Origin: Tindallia californiensis
GTDB lineage: Bacteria > Bacillota > Clostridia > Peptostreptococcales > Tindalliaceae
Length of the DNA stretch: 64,000 nt
NCBI RefSeq assembly: GCF_900107405.1
Contig: NZ_FNPV01000003.1
Span: forward strand, 1-64,000
Direction of reading: 5' to 3'
Both the position numbers and the translations under genes were made by a program. Shown piece after piece: positions 9,378-18,512 of the stretch (position 1 is the stretch's first letter; the number at the start of each line of letters is the position of its first letter). The notes beneath the pieces are model-generated. The model was not told where the DNA came from. It made no database searches and saw only the letters and a program-made list of their open reading frames with translations.

Positions 9378-9521
9378 ATTTTTTCATGTGTTCATTTTCT
9401 TTACACCGTATATTGTTTGATGATTTAGAAATTTCCATTTTCTGAATTTAATTGGTATCTCCTAACCATTTAAGAAGATCTTATCTACTAGTGTGCATTT
9501 TTTGGTCACTGTTCATATGCT

Positions 9522-10928
9522 TTACACTTTTATCTGGTAACGGTTAATTTTTTCATATAAACTCGTCCTGCTAATGCCTAATCTTTGCGAAGTTTGATAT
9601 TTATTTCCCATAGTTTCTTTCAAATGCTTCTCGATTGCATTTTTTTCCACTTCTTCAATAATATGCCGCAAGGATAAAGTATTACTCAAAGATCTATCTC
9701 TATTTTTTTGTAATAGGGAAGGAGGTAAATGTTTTAGTTCTATCTTCGCTTCTTTGTCCATTAAGTTAAAAGCTCGTTCAATCACATTTTCAAGTTCTCG
9801 TATATTCCCTGGCCAATCATATTCCTGCAAGCATTCCATTGCTGCTGGAGTTATCTCTGTTACAAAACGGTCCATTTCTTTTGATAGTTTTTTAATAATA
9901 TATTCTACCAGCAAAGGAACATCTTCTTTGCGAGATCTCAAAGATGGAACTACCAGCTTAATCACATTCAGACGATAGTAAAGATCTTCCCGAAATGTTT
10001 TGTTTTTAACCATTTCTTCTAGATTCTGGTTCGTTGCCGCAATGATTCTAATGTCTATATCTTTACCTCTCACACCACCGATACGCTCAATCTCTTTTTC
10101 CTGAATAACTTTTAATAGTTTTGCTTGCATATTTAATGGCATATCTCCAATTTCATCAAGAAATATGGTGCTTTTATGAGCTAATTCAAATTTTCCTGGT
10201 TTTCCACCCTTTTGCGCACCAGTAAAAGCACCACTTTCATATCCAAACAGCTCTGATTCCAAAAGTTCAGCTGGAATCGCCGCACAGTTGACTTTAATTA
10301 AAGGATATTCCGAGCGAGGGCTTGCGTTATGAATCGCATTTGCAAATAATCCTTTTCCTGTACCGCTTTCCCCTAATATCAGTACACTTGATTTAGTATC
10401 AGAAACTCTTTTGGCAAGGCTTACGGCTTTTAAGATTTCTTCACTATTTCCAATAACCGTTTCAAAAGTATCATCATTTCCTAACGCTTTTTTCAGTTCT
10501 TTTTTGAAAAACTCTATTTCTTTTTCCATTTTACTTACTCTTTTTACATACATATCTAATTCTGCCAGATCCTTAAATATAACAGTACCCACAGCTCCAA
10601 TTACTTTTCCGTCGTGAACGATCGGAAATCGATCAGCAATCATTTTGTTTCCCATAATTTCCTGCACATCGCCCACTTCTTCTTTTCCTGTTTTAATAAC
10701 AAGATGCATTCTTGTATTTTCAATGACTTTTGTTACATGAACTCCAATCGCATCTTTTTTGTTTATTTTCAAGAAATCACAATACCGTTGATTCATCATC
10801 CGTATTAGTCCATTATGGTCTACAACAACAATTAAATTGTAAATTATATCAAAAATAGTTCGATATAGATTCAACTCATTATCGACTTCCTCTAATTTTT
10901 TCAACATTTCTTCCGATATTCTTTTCAC
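9522..10928 (-). CDS. Sigma-54-dependent transcriptional activator (PAS-AAA-Fis HTH)
   Basis: Enhancer-binding protein that drives open-complex formation by sigma-54 RNA polymerase. An N-terminal PAS-like sensor (IFDIIYNLIVVVDHNGLIRMMN) and a coiled linker lead into a complete AAA+ domain with Walker A GESGTGKG, the sigma-54-contacting GAFTGA loop (ESGAFTGAQKGG) and Walker B STIFLDEIGDMPL. A C-terminal Fis-type helix-turn-helix follows (TSQRLGISRTSLYEKI). The GTG at 10928 is chosen because GAGGGG lies 5 nt before it; a TTG at 10967 would add 13 residues without a good site. It lies between two sigma-54 promoters (thiolase and CoA-transferase), its likely targets. The signal is unknown. Confidence 0.93.
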   Translation of the reverse strand: MKRISEEMLKKLEEVDNELNLYRTIFDIIYNLIVVVDHNGLIRMMNQRYCDFLKINKKDAIGVHVTKVIENTRMHLVIKTGKEEVGDVQEIMGNKMIADRFPIVHDGKVIGAVGTVIFKDLAELDMYVKRVSKMEKEIEFFKKELKKALGNDDTFETVIGNSEEILKAVSLAKRVSDTKSSVLILGESGTGKGLFANAIHNASPRSEYPLIKVNCAAIPAELLESELFGYESGAFTGAQKGGKPGKFELAHKSTIFLDEIGDMPLNMQAKLLKVIQEKEIERIGGVRGKDIDIRIIAATNQNLEEMVKNKTFREDLYYRLNVIKLVVPSLRSRKEDVPLLVEYIIKKLSKEMDRFVTEITPAAMECLQEYDWPGNIRELENVIERAFNLMDKEAKIELKHLPPSLLQKNRDRSLSNTLSLRHIIEEVEKNAIEKHLKETMGNKYQTSQRLGISRTSLYEKINRYQIKV

Positions 10929-10982
10929 CAGCACCCCTCTTTTCAGAAAAAAAGTATCAGGATACAACTTATCGATAGTGTC

Positions 10983-11016
10983 AAAAAGGTCCGGCGCTAA
11001 TAAGCAAACCGGACCT
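10983..11016 (-). terminator. Terminator after the thiolase gene
   Basis: A GC-rich stem AGGTCCGG/CCGGACCT (10987-11016) is followed on the minus strand by four to five T residues. It separates the thiolase from the regulator gene, implying separate transcripts. Confidence 0.85.
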
Positions 11017-11038
11017 CTGTACCTTTAAATTCTATCAA

Positions 11039-12217
11039 CTATCTTTTTACTACCAGTGCGGTTCCCATTCCACCACCGATGCATAAGGTGGCTAATCCAT
11101 GCTTTGCATCTTGTTTTTCCATTTCATGCAACAAGGTTACCAAAATTCTAGCCCCACTAGCACCTACAGGATGTCCCAAAGCAATCGCACCACCATTTAC
11201 ATTTACTTTTTCTGCCTTCCAATTAAGCTCTTTCCCTACAGATAATGCTTGAGCCGCAAAAGCTTCATTAGCTTCAATCAAGTCCATATCGTCTATCGTA
11301 ACTCCACCTTTTTCAAGGGCTTTTGTGGTAGCATCTACTGGTCCTATTCCCATAATCGCTGGATCTACACCTGCATTACCATAAGATACAATCGTCGCTA
11401 ATGGCTTTATGCCTAGTTCATCCGCTTTCTCTTTGGACATTACCACAATCGCCGCTGCCCCATCATTAATTCCAGATGCATTAGCTGCCGTAACGCTTCC
11501 ATCTTTTTTGAATGCTGGCTTCAGTTTAGCCAGTTTATCAGCCGTTACTCCTGCTTTCGGAAATTCATCTTGATCAAAAACAATAGGATCGCCTTTTCTT
11601 TGTGGAATTTCAACGGGTACTATTTCATCTTTGAATTTGCCTTCTGAAATAGCTTTTTCCGCTTTATTCTGGCTATTAGCTGCAAATTCATCTTGTTCTT
11701 CCCGAGTTAAATTGTATTTCTCAGCTAAATTTTCAGCCGTCATACCCATATGATATTGATTAAATGCGTCTGTAAGAGCATCTGAAATCATGGAATCGAT
11801 GATCTTATCATGACCCATACGCACACCCCATCTGGCTTTAGGCAGAAGGTAAGGCGCCTGGCTCATATTTTCAGTACCACCAGCAACTACAATATCGTTA
11901 TCTCCTGCAATAATTGTTTGAGCTGCCATGGAAACGGTCCGCAGTCCAGATCCACACAACATATTAATGGTAGTAGCCGGTACCTCTACTGGAAGTCCGG
12001 CATTAACGGCCGCCTGTCTCGCAACGCCTTGACCAGCTCCAGCTTGCAGTATACAACCCATATAAACTTCTTGAACCTGTTCCGGTTTGATTCCTGCTCG
12101 ACTAACGGCTTCTTTAATAACAATAGATCCAAGATCTGCTGCTGAAACATCTTTTAACGTCCCACCATAGTTTCCTATCGCTGTTCTAACGGCACTTGCA
12201 ATAACAACTTCTCTCAT
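11039..12217 (-). CDS. Acetyl-CoA C-acetyltransferase (thiolase II)
   Basis: Condenses two acetyl-CoA to acetoacetyl-CoA or cleaves it. At 392 residues it is typical of biosynthetic-type thiolases, with nucleophilic Cys88 in [10 protein letters not shown], His349 in [10 protein letters not shown] and the second catalytic Cys379 in LCIGGGMG. It has its own sigma-54 promoter immediately upstream and its own terminator, so it is a single-gene unit in the same regulon as the CoA-transferase operon. It would close the route from 3-hydroxybutyryl-CoA or acetoacetyl-CoA to acetyl-CoA, and could serve lysine-derived acetoacetate as well. Confidence 0.96.
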   Translation of the reverse strand: MREVVIASAVRTAIGNYGGTLKDVSAADLGSIVIKEAVSRAGIKPEQVQEVYMGCILQAGAGQGVARQAAVNAGLPVEVPATTINMLCGSGLRTVSMAAQTIIAGDNDIVVAGGTENMSQAPYLLPKARWGVRMGHDKIIDSMISDALTDAFNQYHMGMTAENLAEKYNLTREEQDEFAANSQNKAEKAISEGKFKDEIVPVEIPQRKGDPIVFDQDEFPKAGVTADKLAKLKPAFKKDGSVTAANASGINDGAAAIVVMSKEKADELGIKPLATIVSYGNAGVDPAIMGIGPVDATTKALEKGGVTIDDMDLIEANEAFAAQALSVGKELNWKAEKVNVNGGAIALGHPVGASGARILVTLLHEMEKQDAKHGLATLCIGGGMGTALVVKR

Positions 12218-12273
12218 CGTAATCCTCCTTTAGTAATGGTTTATTATTAATTCTACCTTCTCTTTAACTATGT

Positions 12274-12288
12274 GCAAATTCTATGCCA
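12274..12288 (-). promoter_or_regulatory. Sigma-54 (-24/-12) promoter for the thiolase gene
   Basis: The minus strand reads TGGCAT-AGAAT-TTGC, matching TGGCA-N6-TTGC with correct spacing. It abuts the stop codon of coaX at 12289. The start would be near 12262, leaving a leader of about 45 nt before the thiolase ATG. Confidence 0.85.
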
Positions 12289-13131
12289 CTACGCCTCAAG
12301 CTGAAGGTTTTTCTCAGGCAGCATCTCTTCACTTCTAATAGACTCCGGAGTTCTTCCTTCTTTATTTTTCTCATAGATGATTTTTAATCCATCCAAGGTA
12401 ATGGTTTTATCAATCACATCAATTGCATCTGTTTCACTGGCAATCAGTGTCGATAATCCCCCAGTGGCAACAACTGTAATTGTTTGAGATCCATCAGATA
12501 ACTCTTTTTTCATTTTGTCTATAACATACTCTACCAACCCTACATACCCATAGATAATTCCGGATTGCATGCTTGATACAGTATTGTGACAAATCACTCT
12601 TCCCGGCTTCACAAGATCGATGCGAGGTAATTTTGCTGCTTTTTGAAAAAGTGCATCACTGGAGATTTTAATGCCAGGAGAAATAGTACCTCCTAAATAT
12701 TCTCCTGTATCTGAAATGGCACAAAAGGTGGTTGCTGTCCCAAAATCAACCACAATAAGAGGTCCGCCATATTTTTCGTAAGCCGCCACTGCATTCACAA
12801 TACGATCCGCCCCTACTTGTTTAGGGTTATCATAGTGAATCTGCATTCCTGTTTTTGTTCCTGAATCCATGGATAACGGATAGATTCGAAAAAGTTTTCT
12901 GATGGCCAATTCCAATGTATACGTCAGATCTGGCACAACAGAAGACACGATAACATCCTCCACACTTTCAGGTTTAAGATCATAATACTGCAAAAGTTGA
13001 TTGATCAGAATAACATATTCATCCGAACTTTTCGCCTGGTCCGTCGAAACGCGCCAAGAATAACTTAACTTATCTTCTCGAAACATCCCTAAGACAATGT
13101 TTGAGTTTCCTACATCAAATACTAATAACAT
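12289..13131 (-). CDS. coaX: Type III pantothenate kinase
   Basis: First step of coenzyme A synthesis, phosphorylating pantothenate. About 280 residues from the ATG at 13131, chosen because CoaX proteins begin directly with the phosphate-binding [15 protein letters not shown] segment and a GGTGAAG site precedes it; 11 more codons are open upstream. Further motifs are the [12 protein letters not shown] loop (substrate region), the second ASKHA phosphate motif [10 protein letters not shown], and GGTISPGI. The gene follows birA with about 90 bp between, and coaX next to birA is common in Clostridia. In Bacillus coaX follows ftsH; here the propionate module lies between them. Confidence 0.95.
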   Translation of the reverse strand: MLLVFDVGNSNIVLGMFREDKLSYSWRVSTDQAKSSDEYVILINQLLQYYDLKPESVEDVIVSSVVPDLTYTLELAIRKLFRIYPLSMDSGTKTGMQIHYDNPKQVGADRIVNAVAAYEKYGGPLIVVDFGTATTFCAISDTGEYLGGTISPGIKISSDALFQKAAKLPRIDLVKPGRVICHNTVSSMQSGIIYGYVGLVEYVIDKMKKELSDGSQTITVVATGGLSTLIASETDAIDVIDKTITLDGLKIIYEKNKEGRTPESIRSEEMLPEKNLQLEA

Positions 13132-13223
13132 CACTTCACCATCCGTTACGCAAATTAACAGCATCTTTTAACACGTTCTATTGTATCAGCTCATATCTAC
13201 TTTGACAACCAAGAAGCAGTACA

Positions 13224-14207
13224 TCACCCATTGTTCTCCCGGCAAGTTCTAACAGAAATTTCTCCACCGGAAAGAATTTCTCGTGTTTTATCTTTATGCT
13301 CTACTTCCAGAGCACCATTATCAAGAATATTGACAGCCTTGGCTTCTATCCGCTGGCCGTACCGTGTGATATAAATCCATTTATTCAGTACAGAAGAATG
13401 CTGTCGTATGATTCCCAAAGCGTTTTCAGACGTGGCATTGTGACAAATTTCATCGTAGTAAACTTCAAACTGTTCCAGAAAGTTTGTCAAAAGCTTTGTT
13501 CTATCAAGTTTCTTTCCAGTTATTCGCTTTAAGGAAGTTGCCGTATCTTTAATTTCTTCCGGAAAAAAGTCCGTATTCACATTCAATCCTACTCCCACCA
13601 ACATAAAATCAATTTGACTAAGCTCTCCTGCTAATTCAGTCAATATGCCAGATACTTTTTTTTCACCAATGAGCAAGTCATTTGGCCATTTTACTTTTGT
13701 TTCTAGGTCAGTGTTTTTTTTTATTGAATGCCACATCGCCGCTGCGGCCAGTTGCGTAATAAAGGCTGCCTTTTCTATCGAGAATGAAGGTCTTAAAAAA
13801 ATAGTTACCCATATCCCATCACCTCGGGGAGAAGACCAGGATTTTCCTTGCCGTCCTTTACCCTTTGTCTGTTCTTCCGCAACCACAATATCACCATGCG
13901 ATAATTTATCTTTCAGCTTGCGGGCATATAGATTAGTTGAATCAACCCTTGGCAATACAATGATTTTTCGCCCTATCCATTTTGTATCAAGGCGTTTTTT
14001 AAGATCATCCACTGTAAAGTAAGACTCTCCTACGCTAAGCTGATACCCTTTTCTGTCAATACTTTGAATAGGATAGCCTTGATCTTGCAATGTTTTTATA
14101 TGTTTCCATACAGCTGTCCTTGATATATTCAACATGCGGCTTATCTGCTGGCCAGACATACAGGATCCAGCATTATGTAGCAATAGGTCAAGAATTTTAT
14201 CTTTCAT
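13224..14207 (-). CDS. birA: Biotin-protein ligase / biotin operon repressor
   Basis: Makes biotinyl-AMP and transfers biotin to the lysine of carrier domains. The N-terminal winged helix (about residues 1-65, with SGQQISRMLNISRTAVWKHI) shows a regulator-type bifunctional BirA. The ligase core has the biotin-binding region KGKGRQGKSWSSPRGDGIWVT, KVKWPNDL and GVGLNVN, and the C-terminal SH3-like domain follows. The ATG at 14207 is preferred over a TTG at 14216 that sits too close to the AGGAG site. It lies directly after the biotin-dependent decarboxylase genes, whose carrier MmdC (Lys100) is its obvious substrate. Confidence 0.95.
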   Translation of the reverse strand: MKDKILDLLLHNAGSCMSGQQISRMLNISRTAVWKHIKTLQDQGYPIQSIDRKGYQLSVGESYFTVDDLKKRLDTKWIGRKIIVLPRVDSTNLYARKLKDKLSHGDIVVAEEQTKGKGRQGKSWSSPRGDGIWVTIFLRPSFSIEKAAFITQLAAAAMWHSIKKNTDLETKVKWPNDLLIGEKKVSGILTELAGELSQIDFMLVGVGLNVNTDFFPEEIKDTATSLKRITGKKLDRTKLLTNFLEQFEVYYDEICHNATSENALGIIRQHSSVLNKWIYITRYGQRIEAKAVNILDNGALEVEHKDKTREILSGGEISVRTCRENNG

Positions 14208-14261
14208 AGAAGGCAAATGCTCCTTTAAATAGCTTTCATTTGGTGAAACTGTTTTTTACCA

Positions 14262-14297
14262 GTAAAATCCCCACAGGTACATCCTGCGGGGATTTCA
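14262..14297 (-). terminator. Hairpin after mmdB, probable weak terminator
   Basis: The stem AAATCCCCGCAGG/CCTGTGGGGATTT is strong, but the T tract on the minus strand is only four long. Some readthrough into birA-coaX seems likely. Confidence 0.6.
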
Positions 14298-14310
14298 TGA
14301 ACATCCTTAC

Positions 14311-15546
14311 TTAAAAAAGTGATAACAAGACTCCTGCTGCAACGGCTGAACCAATAACACCCGCTACATTCGGGCCCATCGCATGCATAAGTAGGAAGTT
14401 GCTCGGCAATTCTTTCTGACCGACGGATTGAGATACCCTCGCTGCCATTGGCACCGCTGAAACTCCAGCAGAACCAATCAACGGATTGATAGCATTTCCA
14501 CCCATTGCTTTGTTCATTACTTTGGCTAACAGAACACCGGTAGCTGTACCAACAGCAAAGGCTACCACTCCAAGGACAATGATTTGAATGGTTTCAAATC
14601 TAAGGAATTGATCCGCTACCGCTGATGCCCCAACACTGATTCCCAGTAAAATCGTTACAATGTTAATCAATTCGTTTTGAGCTGTTTTAGAAAGCCTATC
14701 CGTAACAGCTGACTCTTTTAACAGATTACCAAACATAAGCATCCCTACCAGTGGTGTGGCGGCTGGTAAAAGCAAGGAAACGGCCACGGTTACTAAAATA
14801 GGAAAAAGTATTTTTTCTTTTTTGCTGACCGTTCTTAATTGTTTCATTTTGATAATACGTTCTTCTTTTGTAGTCAGCGCATACATGATTGGCGGCTGAA
14901 TAATTGGCACCAAAGCCATGTAAGAGTAAGCAGCTACCGCAATAGGCCCTAGTAAATGGCTGGCCATCATAGCCGTTACCAAAATCGCCGTCGGACCATC
15001 TGCTCCACCTATGATGCCAATGGCTGAAGCTTCCTGGGCTGTAAAGCCTAATAGCAATGCCCCTGTGAAAGTAAAAAAGATTCCAAACTGAGCCGCCGCA
15101 CCAAGAAAAATGCTTCGCGGATTCGCAATAAGTGGACCAAAGTCAGTCATGGCACCAACACCCATAAAAATCAAGGGAGGAAATATCCCTAGCTGATTCC
15201 CTCTATAAAAATAGTTAATCAGCCCTCCAGGGCTTTGAGTGTAGTATTCGACAGGAATACCCTCCCTCAACATTTCAGCCGTCGGTTCAGCTAACATGCG
15301 AGCTGTTTCTCCTGCTGCTCCAGGACTTATCGCTCTTAATACGGTGTCACCAATTTCCATAACACCAGACATAGGCAGATTGGTTAAAAGCATTCCAAAG
15401 GCAATAGGCACGAGCAAAAGTGGCTCGAAAGATTTGCCAATGGCTAAATATAACAGTATGCCAGCTACAGAAAGCATGACCAGCTCCTGCCAGGTCATGT
15501 TGGCGAAGCCGGTGGTCTGCCAGAAGTTCGTCAATAAGGTTACCAT
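14311..15546 (-). CDS. mmdB: Sodium-pumping methylmalonyl-CoA decarboxylase, beta subunit
   Basis: Integral membrane subunit that decarboxylates carboxybiotin and couples this to sodium export. It has 411 residues, about ten hydrophobic segments, and the family hallmarks [14 protein letters not shown] (with the key aspartate) and [22 protein letters not shown]. It begins 41 bp after mmdC and is the last gene of the mcm-mmd unit, ahead of a hairpin. Oxaloacetate and glutaconyl-CoA decarboxylase beta subunits look alike; the assignment to methylmalonyl-CoA rests on the adjoining mutase, epimerase and carboxyltransferase genes. Confidence 0.94.
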   Translation of the reverse strand: MVTLLTNFWQTTGFANMTWQELVMLSVAGILLYLAIGKSFEPLLLVPIAFGMLLTNLPMSGVMEIGDTVLRAISPGAAGETARMLAEPTAEMLREGIPVEYYTQSPGGLINYFYRGNQLGIFPPLIFMGVGAMTDFGPLIANPRSIFLGAAAQFGIFFTFTGALLLGFTAQEASAIGIIGGADGPTAILVTAMMASHLLGPIAVAAYSYMALVPIIQPPIMYALTTKEERIIKMKQLRTVSKKEKILFPILVTVAVSLLLPAATPLVGMLMFGNLLKESAVTDRLSKTAQNELINIVTILLGISVGASAVADQFLRFETIQIIVLGVVAFAVGTATGVLLAKVMNKAMGGNAINPLIGSAGVSAVPMAARVSQSVGQKELPSNFLLMHAMGPNVAGVIGSAVAAGVLLSLF

Positions 15547-15587
15547 GTGTGCATCTCCTTTCGTATCAATGGGCTTTACATTCTACA

Positions 15588-15992
15588 TTACTTAATCGTA
15601 ACCAGAATATCCCCACCATTTACGGCGTCGCCTTCATTAACATGCAGAGATGCTACCGTTCCATCACATGGAGCTGGTATTTCATTTTCCATCTTCATCG
15701 CTTCAAGAATAATCAGTGTTTCGCCGTCTTTCACTTCCTGACCTTCTTTCACTAAAACTTTCCAAACGTTTCCTGGCATTGGTGATTCAACACTTTCACC
15801 ACCAGCAGGTGCAGATGCAGCCGCCGCGGCCGGTGCTTCTTTCTTAGGTGCAGCAGGTGCAGCCTGTGGTTTTGCGGCCGCCGGCGCTGCCGCTGGCTTT
15901 GCGGCTGGTGCGGCAGGTGCCACGCCGTCTTTCACTTCTTCTACATCCACTTCATATGAAACACCATTCACGGTAATGTTAAACTTTTTCAT
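15588..15992 (-). CDS. mmdC: Biotin carrier subunit of the decarboxylase
   Basis: Carries CO2 on biotin between the carboxyltransferase and the membrane beta subunit. It has 134 residues: a short N-terminal region, a flexible Ala/Pro linker (about residues 25-63) and a biotinyl domain (68-134) with Lys100 in the canonical EAMKM motif. The start has an AAGGAGGA site. The linker is encoded by a G/C-rich repetitive stretch unlike neighbouring sequence, as usual for such linkers. The preceding 'intergenic' sequence is actually the continuation of mmdD in frame (16028-16180). Confidence 0.95.
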   Translation of the reverse strand: MKKFNITVNGVSYEVDVEEVKDGVAPAAPAAKPAAAPAAAKPQAAPAAPKKEAPAAAAASAPAGGESVESPMPGNVWKVLVKEGQEVKDGETLIILEAMKMENEIPAPCDGTVASLHVNEGDAVNGGDILVTIK

Positions 15993-16027
15993 GATTTAGG
16001 TTCCTCCTTCATCTTTCCAATAATATT

Positions 16028-16180
16028 TTAATGCAATTGACGATTAATCTGTTGGATTCTGCCTAATCGATTCCAGGCAGGTGCCGAGTCATTCGTCCGA
16101 ACAATATTACGAACTACAATATTATGGGTAGAAGTATGCATACTTGACGCTACTGCAGCCGTAATAACAGCTATCAGCTG
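16028..16180 (-). pseudogene. mmdD: C-terminal part of the decarboxylase delta/gamma subunit, in frame after a UAA
   Basis: Directly after the UAA that ends the annotated subunit at 16181, the same frame stays open for 50 codons, encoding LIAVITAAVASSMHTSTHN, IVVRNIVRTNDSAPAWNRLG and RIQQINRQLH, then stops at 16028. This is the conserved C-terminal block of MmdD/OadG-type subunits (the ITAAVA helix, a VVR-I-R segment and APAW-GR-Q). Veillonella parvula makes a similar piece separately as the 55-residue epsilon subunit MmdE. No good start codon precedes the block: the first ATG is codon 14, which would drop the helix. So readthrough, a recent nonsense mutation or a non-standard start are the options. 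Confidence 0.7.
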
Positions 16181-16185
16181 TTATT
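16163..16185. repeat. Perfect inverted repeat spanning the mmdD stop codon
   Basis: Two 10-bp arms, AATAACAGCT and AGCTGTTATT, flank a 3-nt centre (GAT on the minus strand). The left arm on the coding strand contains the UAA stop (16183-16181). There is no T tract, so it is not a terminator; it would fold as a tight mRNA hairpin starting at the stop codon. Confidence 0.9.
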
Positions 16186-16459
16186 GTTCCTGTTCTGCAG
16201 CAACCGCATCTTCATCTGAAACAGATTCTTCCGACTCCGTAACTGTTTGAGCCGGAGCAACTTGCTTTTCCTGCTTTTTCTTAGCATCTACATCCGACTG
16301 CGCAACTACCTTCTCTAACACTTTGATAATCAGAAACAGCATAAATAAGGCAGCAAACACAATACCTATTCCCATAATAGCTACCTGCACACTGGCATAA
16401 AAACGTTCTGCCAATGTCATTTCATGGGATGCTACGCTTAGTCTTTCCAATAAAGTCAT
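16181..16459 (-). CDS. mmdD: Decarboxylase delta/gamma subunit (OadG/MmdD family), N-terminal part
   Basis: Small membrane-anchored assembly subunit of the sodium-pumping decarboxylase. This open part has 92 residues: one transmembrane helix (about residues 24-48, VQVAIMGIGIVFAALFMLFLIIKVL) and an acidic, Ala/Pro/Glu-rich tail ending EQEQ. It stops at a UAA, after which the conserved C-terminal block continues in the same frame (16028-16180). As written it is a truncated subunit relative to MmdD of about 115 residues or more. It sits between mmdA and mmdC, as in other mmd operons. Confidence 0.85.
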   Translation of the reverse strand: MTLLERLSVASHEMTLAERFYASVQVAIMGIGIVFAALFMLFLIIKVLEKVVAQSDVDAKKKQEKQVAPAQTVTESEESVSDEDAVAAEQEQ

Positions 16460-16504
16460 GATCGTTTCACCTCGTCTTTTCCTCCTTCATTGGCTCCTGG
16501 TTGT

Positions 16505-18052
16505 TTATACGGGCAGGTTCCCATGTTTTTTAGGAGGTCTGGTTTCCCGTTTACTAGCCAACATGTTTAGCGCATCAATTAACCGCGGACGCGTTGCTGA
16601 TGGCTCAATCACATCGTCCACATAGCCTCTCTCTGCCGCTTTGTAAGGCGTAGCAAACTCTCGTTTATAATTATCTATCAACTCAGCTCGTGTTTCTTGA
16701 GGATTATCTGATTCACTAATTTCTTTTCTGAAGATAATATTGGCCGCACCTTCTGGTCCCATTACAGCAATTTCAGCTGATGGCCACGCCAGAACCATAT
16801 CAGCGCCAAGCTCCTTGTTACACATACCAATGTACGCACCACCATAAGCTTTACGAACAATCAGAGTGATTTTAGGCACTGTTGCTTCACTATAGGCATA
16901 CAGCATTTTAGCTCCATGCCGAATAATACCGCCATATTCCTGACTGGTACCCGGCAAAAATCCTGGTACATCAACCAAGTTTAATACAGGAACATTAAAA
17001 CAATCGCAGGTTCGAATAAAACGTCCAGCTTTATCAGAAGCATTAATATCTAGGCAACCAGCTAACACTTTCGGCTGGTTTGCTATGATTCCAACCGTCT
17101 GTCCATTGATCCGAATGTATCCGGTAATCATATTGGTCGCATAGTATGGTGCTACTTCTAAGAAGTCACCTTCATCCGCAATGGCCTTAATGATGTCTTT
17201 CATATCGTAAGGCTTATTAGGATTTTCCGGTACCATTGTATCCAATTCAGGAATGATTCGGTTCAAATCATCAGATGATTCAAATACCGGTGCCATCTCT
17301 TGGTTATTCGAAGGAAGAAAACTCAACAATCTTCTGATCTCTTGAATGCAAGCTTCATCATTAGCAGATTTAAAGTGAGCCACTCCACTGGTACGATTAT
17401 GAGTCATTGCACCACCCAGTGCTTCTGCAGAAACCTCTTCACCTGTAACGGTTTTAATAACCTGTGGCCCAGTGATAAACATCTGACTGGTTTTATCTAC
17501 CATAAACACAAAATCCGTAAGAGCTGGTGAATAAACAGCACCACCTGCACACGGCCCCATAATGGCTGTAATTTGTGGGATTACGCCTGAAGAAATTGTA
17601 TTTCTATAAAAAATGTTACCATATCCAGAAAGAGCATCTACTCCTTCTTGAATCCGAGCACCACCTGAATCATTAAGTCCAACAATAGGTGCACCCATTT
17701 TCAATGCAAGATCTTGCACTTTGCATATTTTTTTGGCATGCATTTCACCTAAAGATCCACCCACTACTGTAAAGTCTTGAGCATAAGCGTATACAAGTCT
17801 ACTATCAACCTGGCCATAGCCTATGACAACCCCCTCACCGGGAGCTTCAACATTTTCCATTCCAAAATTAACGCACCGATGCTTTACAAAGGCATCCAAT
17901 TCAACAAAGGTATTTTCGTCAAATAATAGATTGAGTCTTTCTCGGGCTGTCAGCTTTCCTTTTTCATGCTGGCTGGCAATTTTCTTTTCGCCGCCGCCCT
18001 GCTGGATTTTTGCTTTGCTTTGCTGCATTTCTTCTAGTTTGTTTACCGTCAT
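16505..18052 (-). CDS. mmdA: Methylmalonyl-CoA decarboxylase alpha subunit (carboxyltransferase)
   Basis: Transfers the carboxyl group of (S)-methylmalonyl-CoA to biotin on MmdC, releasing propionyl-CoA. The 515 residues form two crotonase-like carboxyltransferase domains. N-terminal: the LTARERLNLLFDENTF start, YAQDFTVVGGSLGEMHAKKI, GLNDSGGARIQEGV and the oxyanion loop GPCAGGAVYSPAL. C-terminal: LVDVPGFLPGTSQEYGGIIRHGAKML and KAYGGAYIGMCNKELGAD. Propionyl-CoA carboxylase beta subunits are the same family; the nearby gamma-, biotin- and beta-subunit genes, and no biotin carboxylase gene, decide for the decarboxylase. Site GGAGGGTAAAGG before the ATG. Confidence 0.95.
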   Translation of the reverse strand: MTVNKLEEMQQSKAKIQQGGGEKKIASQHEKGKLTARERLNLLFDENTFVELDAFVKHRCVNFGMENVEAPGEGVVIGYGQVDSRLVYAYAQDFTVVGGSLGEMHAKKICKVQDLALKMGAPIVGLNDSGGARIQEGVDALSGYGNIFYRNTISSGVIPQITAIMGPCAGGAVYSPALTDFVFMVDKTSQMFITGPQVIKTVTGEEVSAEALGGAMTHNRTSGVAHFKSANDEACIQEIRRLLSFLPSNNQEMAPVFESSDDLNRIIPELDTMVPENPNKPYDMKDIIKAIADEGDFLEVAPYYATNMITGYIRINGQTVGIIANQPKVLAGCLDINASDKAGRFIRTCDCFNVPVLNLVDVPGFLPGTSQEYGGIIRHGAKMLYAYSEATVPKITLIVRKAYGGAYIGMCNKELGADMVLAWPSAEIAVMGPEGAANIIFRKEISESDNPQETRAELIDNYKREFATPYKAAERGYVDDVIEPSATRPRLIDALNMLASKRETRPPKKHGNLPV

Positions 18053-18101
18053 CCTTTACCCTCCTACTATTCATTCGGTGAACTTGAAACAGTTTAACTG
18101 C

Positions 18102-18512
18102 TTAATTGTCTTCCCGCTCACTCAATTCTACCAGAACACCGCCCGTGCTCTTAGGATGGCAGAAAGCGATTTTAGCTCCACCTGCGCCGTAGCGGGGCTT
18201 TTCATCGATCATGCGAATCCCTTTTTCCTTCATGGTTGCGATGGCCTGTTCGATATTGTCGACACGAAACGCAATGTGTTGGATTCCTTCCCCCTTCTTG
18301 TCAATGTATTTGGCAATGGGTCCTTCCGAATCGGTTGACTCCAGAAGTTCTACCTCTGAATCGCCGACAGGAAGAAATGCGACCCGAACCTTTTGTTCTT
18401 CAACTTCCTCTTTACCGGTGCATTCCATTCCCAGCACCTCTTCATAAAATTTCAATGTTTCATCAAGATTCTTTACTGCGATCCCAATATGATCAACTTT
18501 TAGCGTCTTCAT
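18102..18512 (-). CDS. mce: Methylmalonyl-CoA epimerase
   Basis: Interconverts (R)- and (S)-methylmalonyl-CoA, linking the mutase product to the decarboxylase. It has 136 residues with two glyoxalase-fold modules. The metal-binding pattern is visible as His9 in KVDHIGIAVKN, the His of EGIQHIAFRV and the late Glu in GGVLVELSE. The first 20 nt of the gene overlap the 3' end of meaB, suggesting translational coupling. The order mutase-chaperone-epimerase-decarboxylase follows the reaction sequence. Confidence 0.95.
   Translation of the reverse strand: MKTLKVDHIGIAVKNLDETLKFYEEVLGMECTGKEEVEEQKVRVAFLPVGDSEVELLESTDSEGPIAKYIDKKGEGIQHIAFRVDNIEQAIATMKEKGIRMIDEKPRYGAGGAKIAFCHPKSTGGVLVELSEREDN

Noticed and set aside
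15993-16180. Region between mmdC and mmdD first read as a long intergenic gap with an RNA hairpin
   Set aside because: Translation of the frame following the mmdD stop shows conserved subunit sequence, so it is a coding continuation and not simply intergenic.
17823-18338. A 171-codon plus-strand open frame
   Set aside because: Antisense to mmdA and mce, both with intact catalytic motifs; no independent support.
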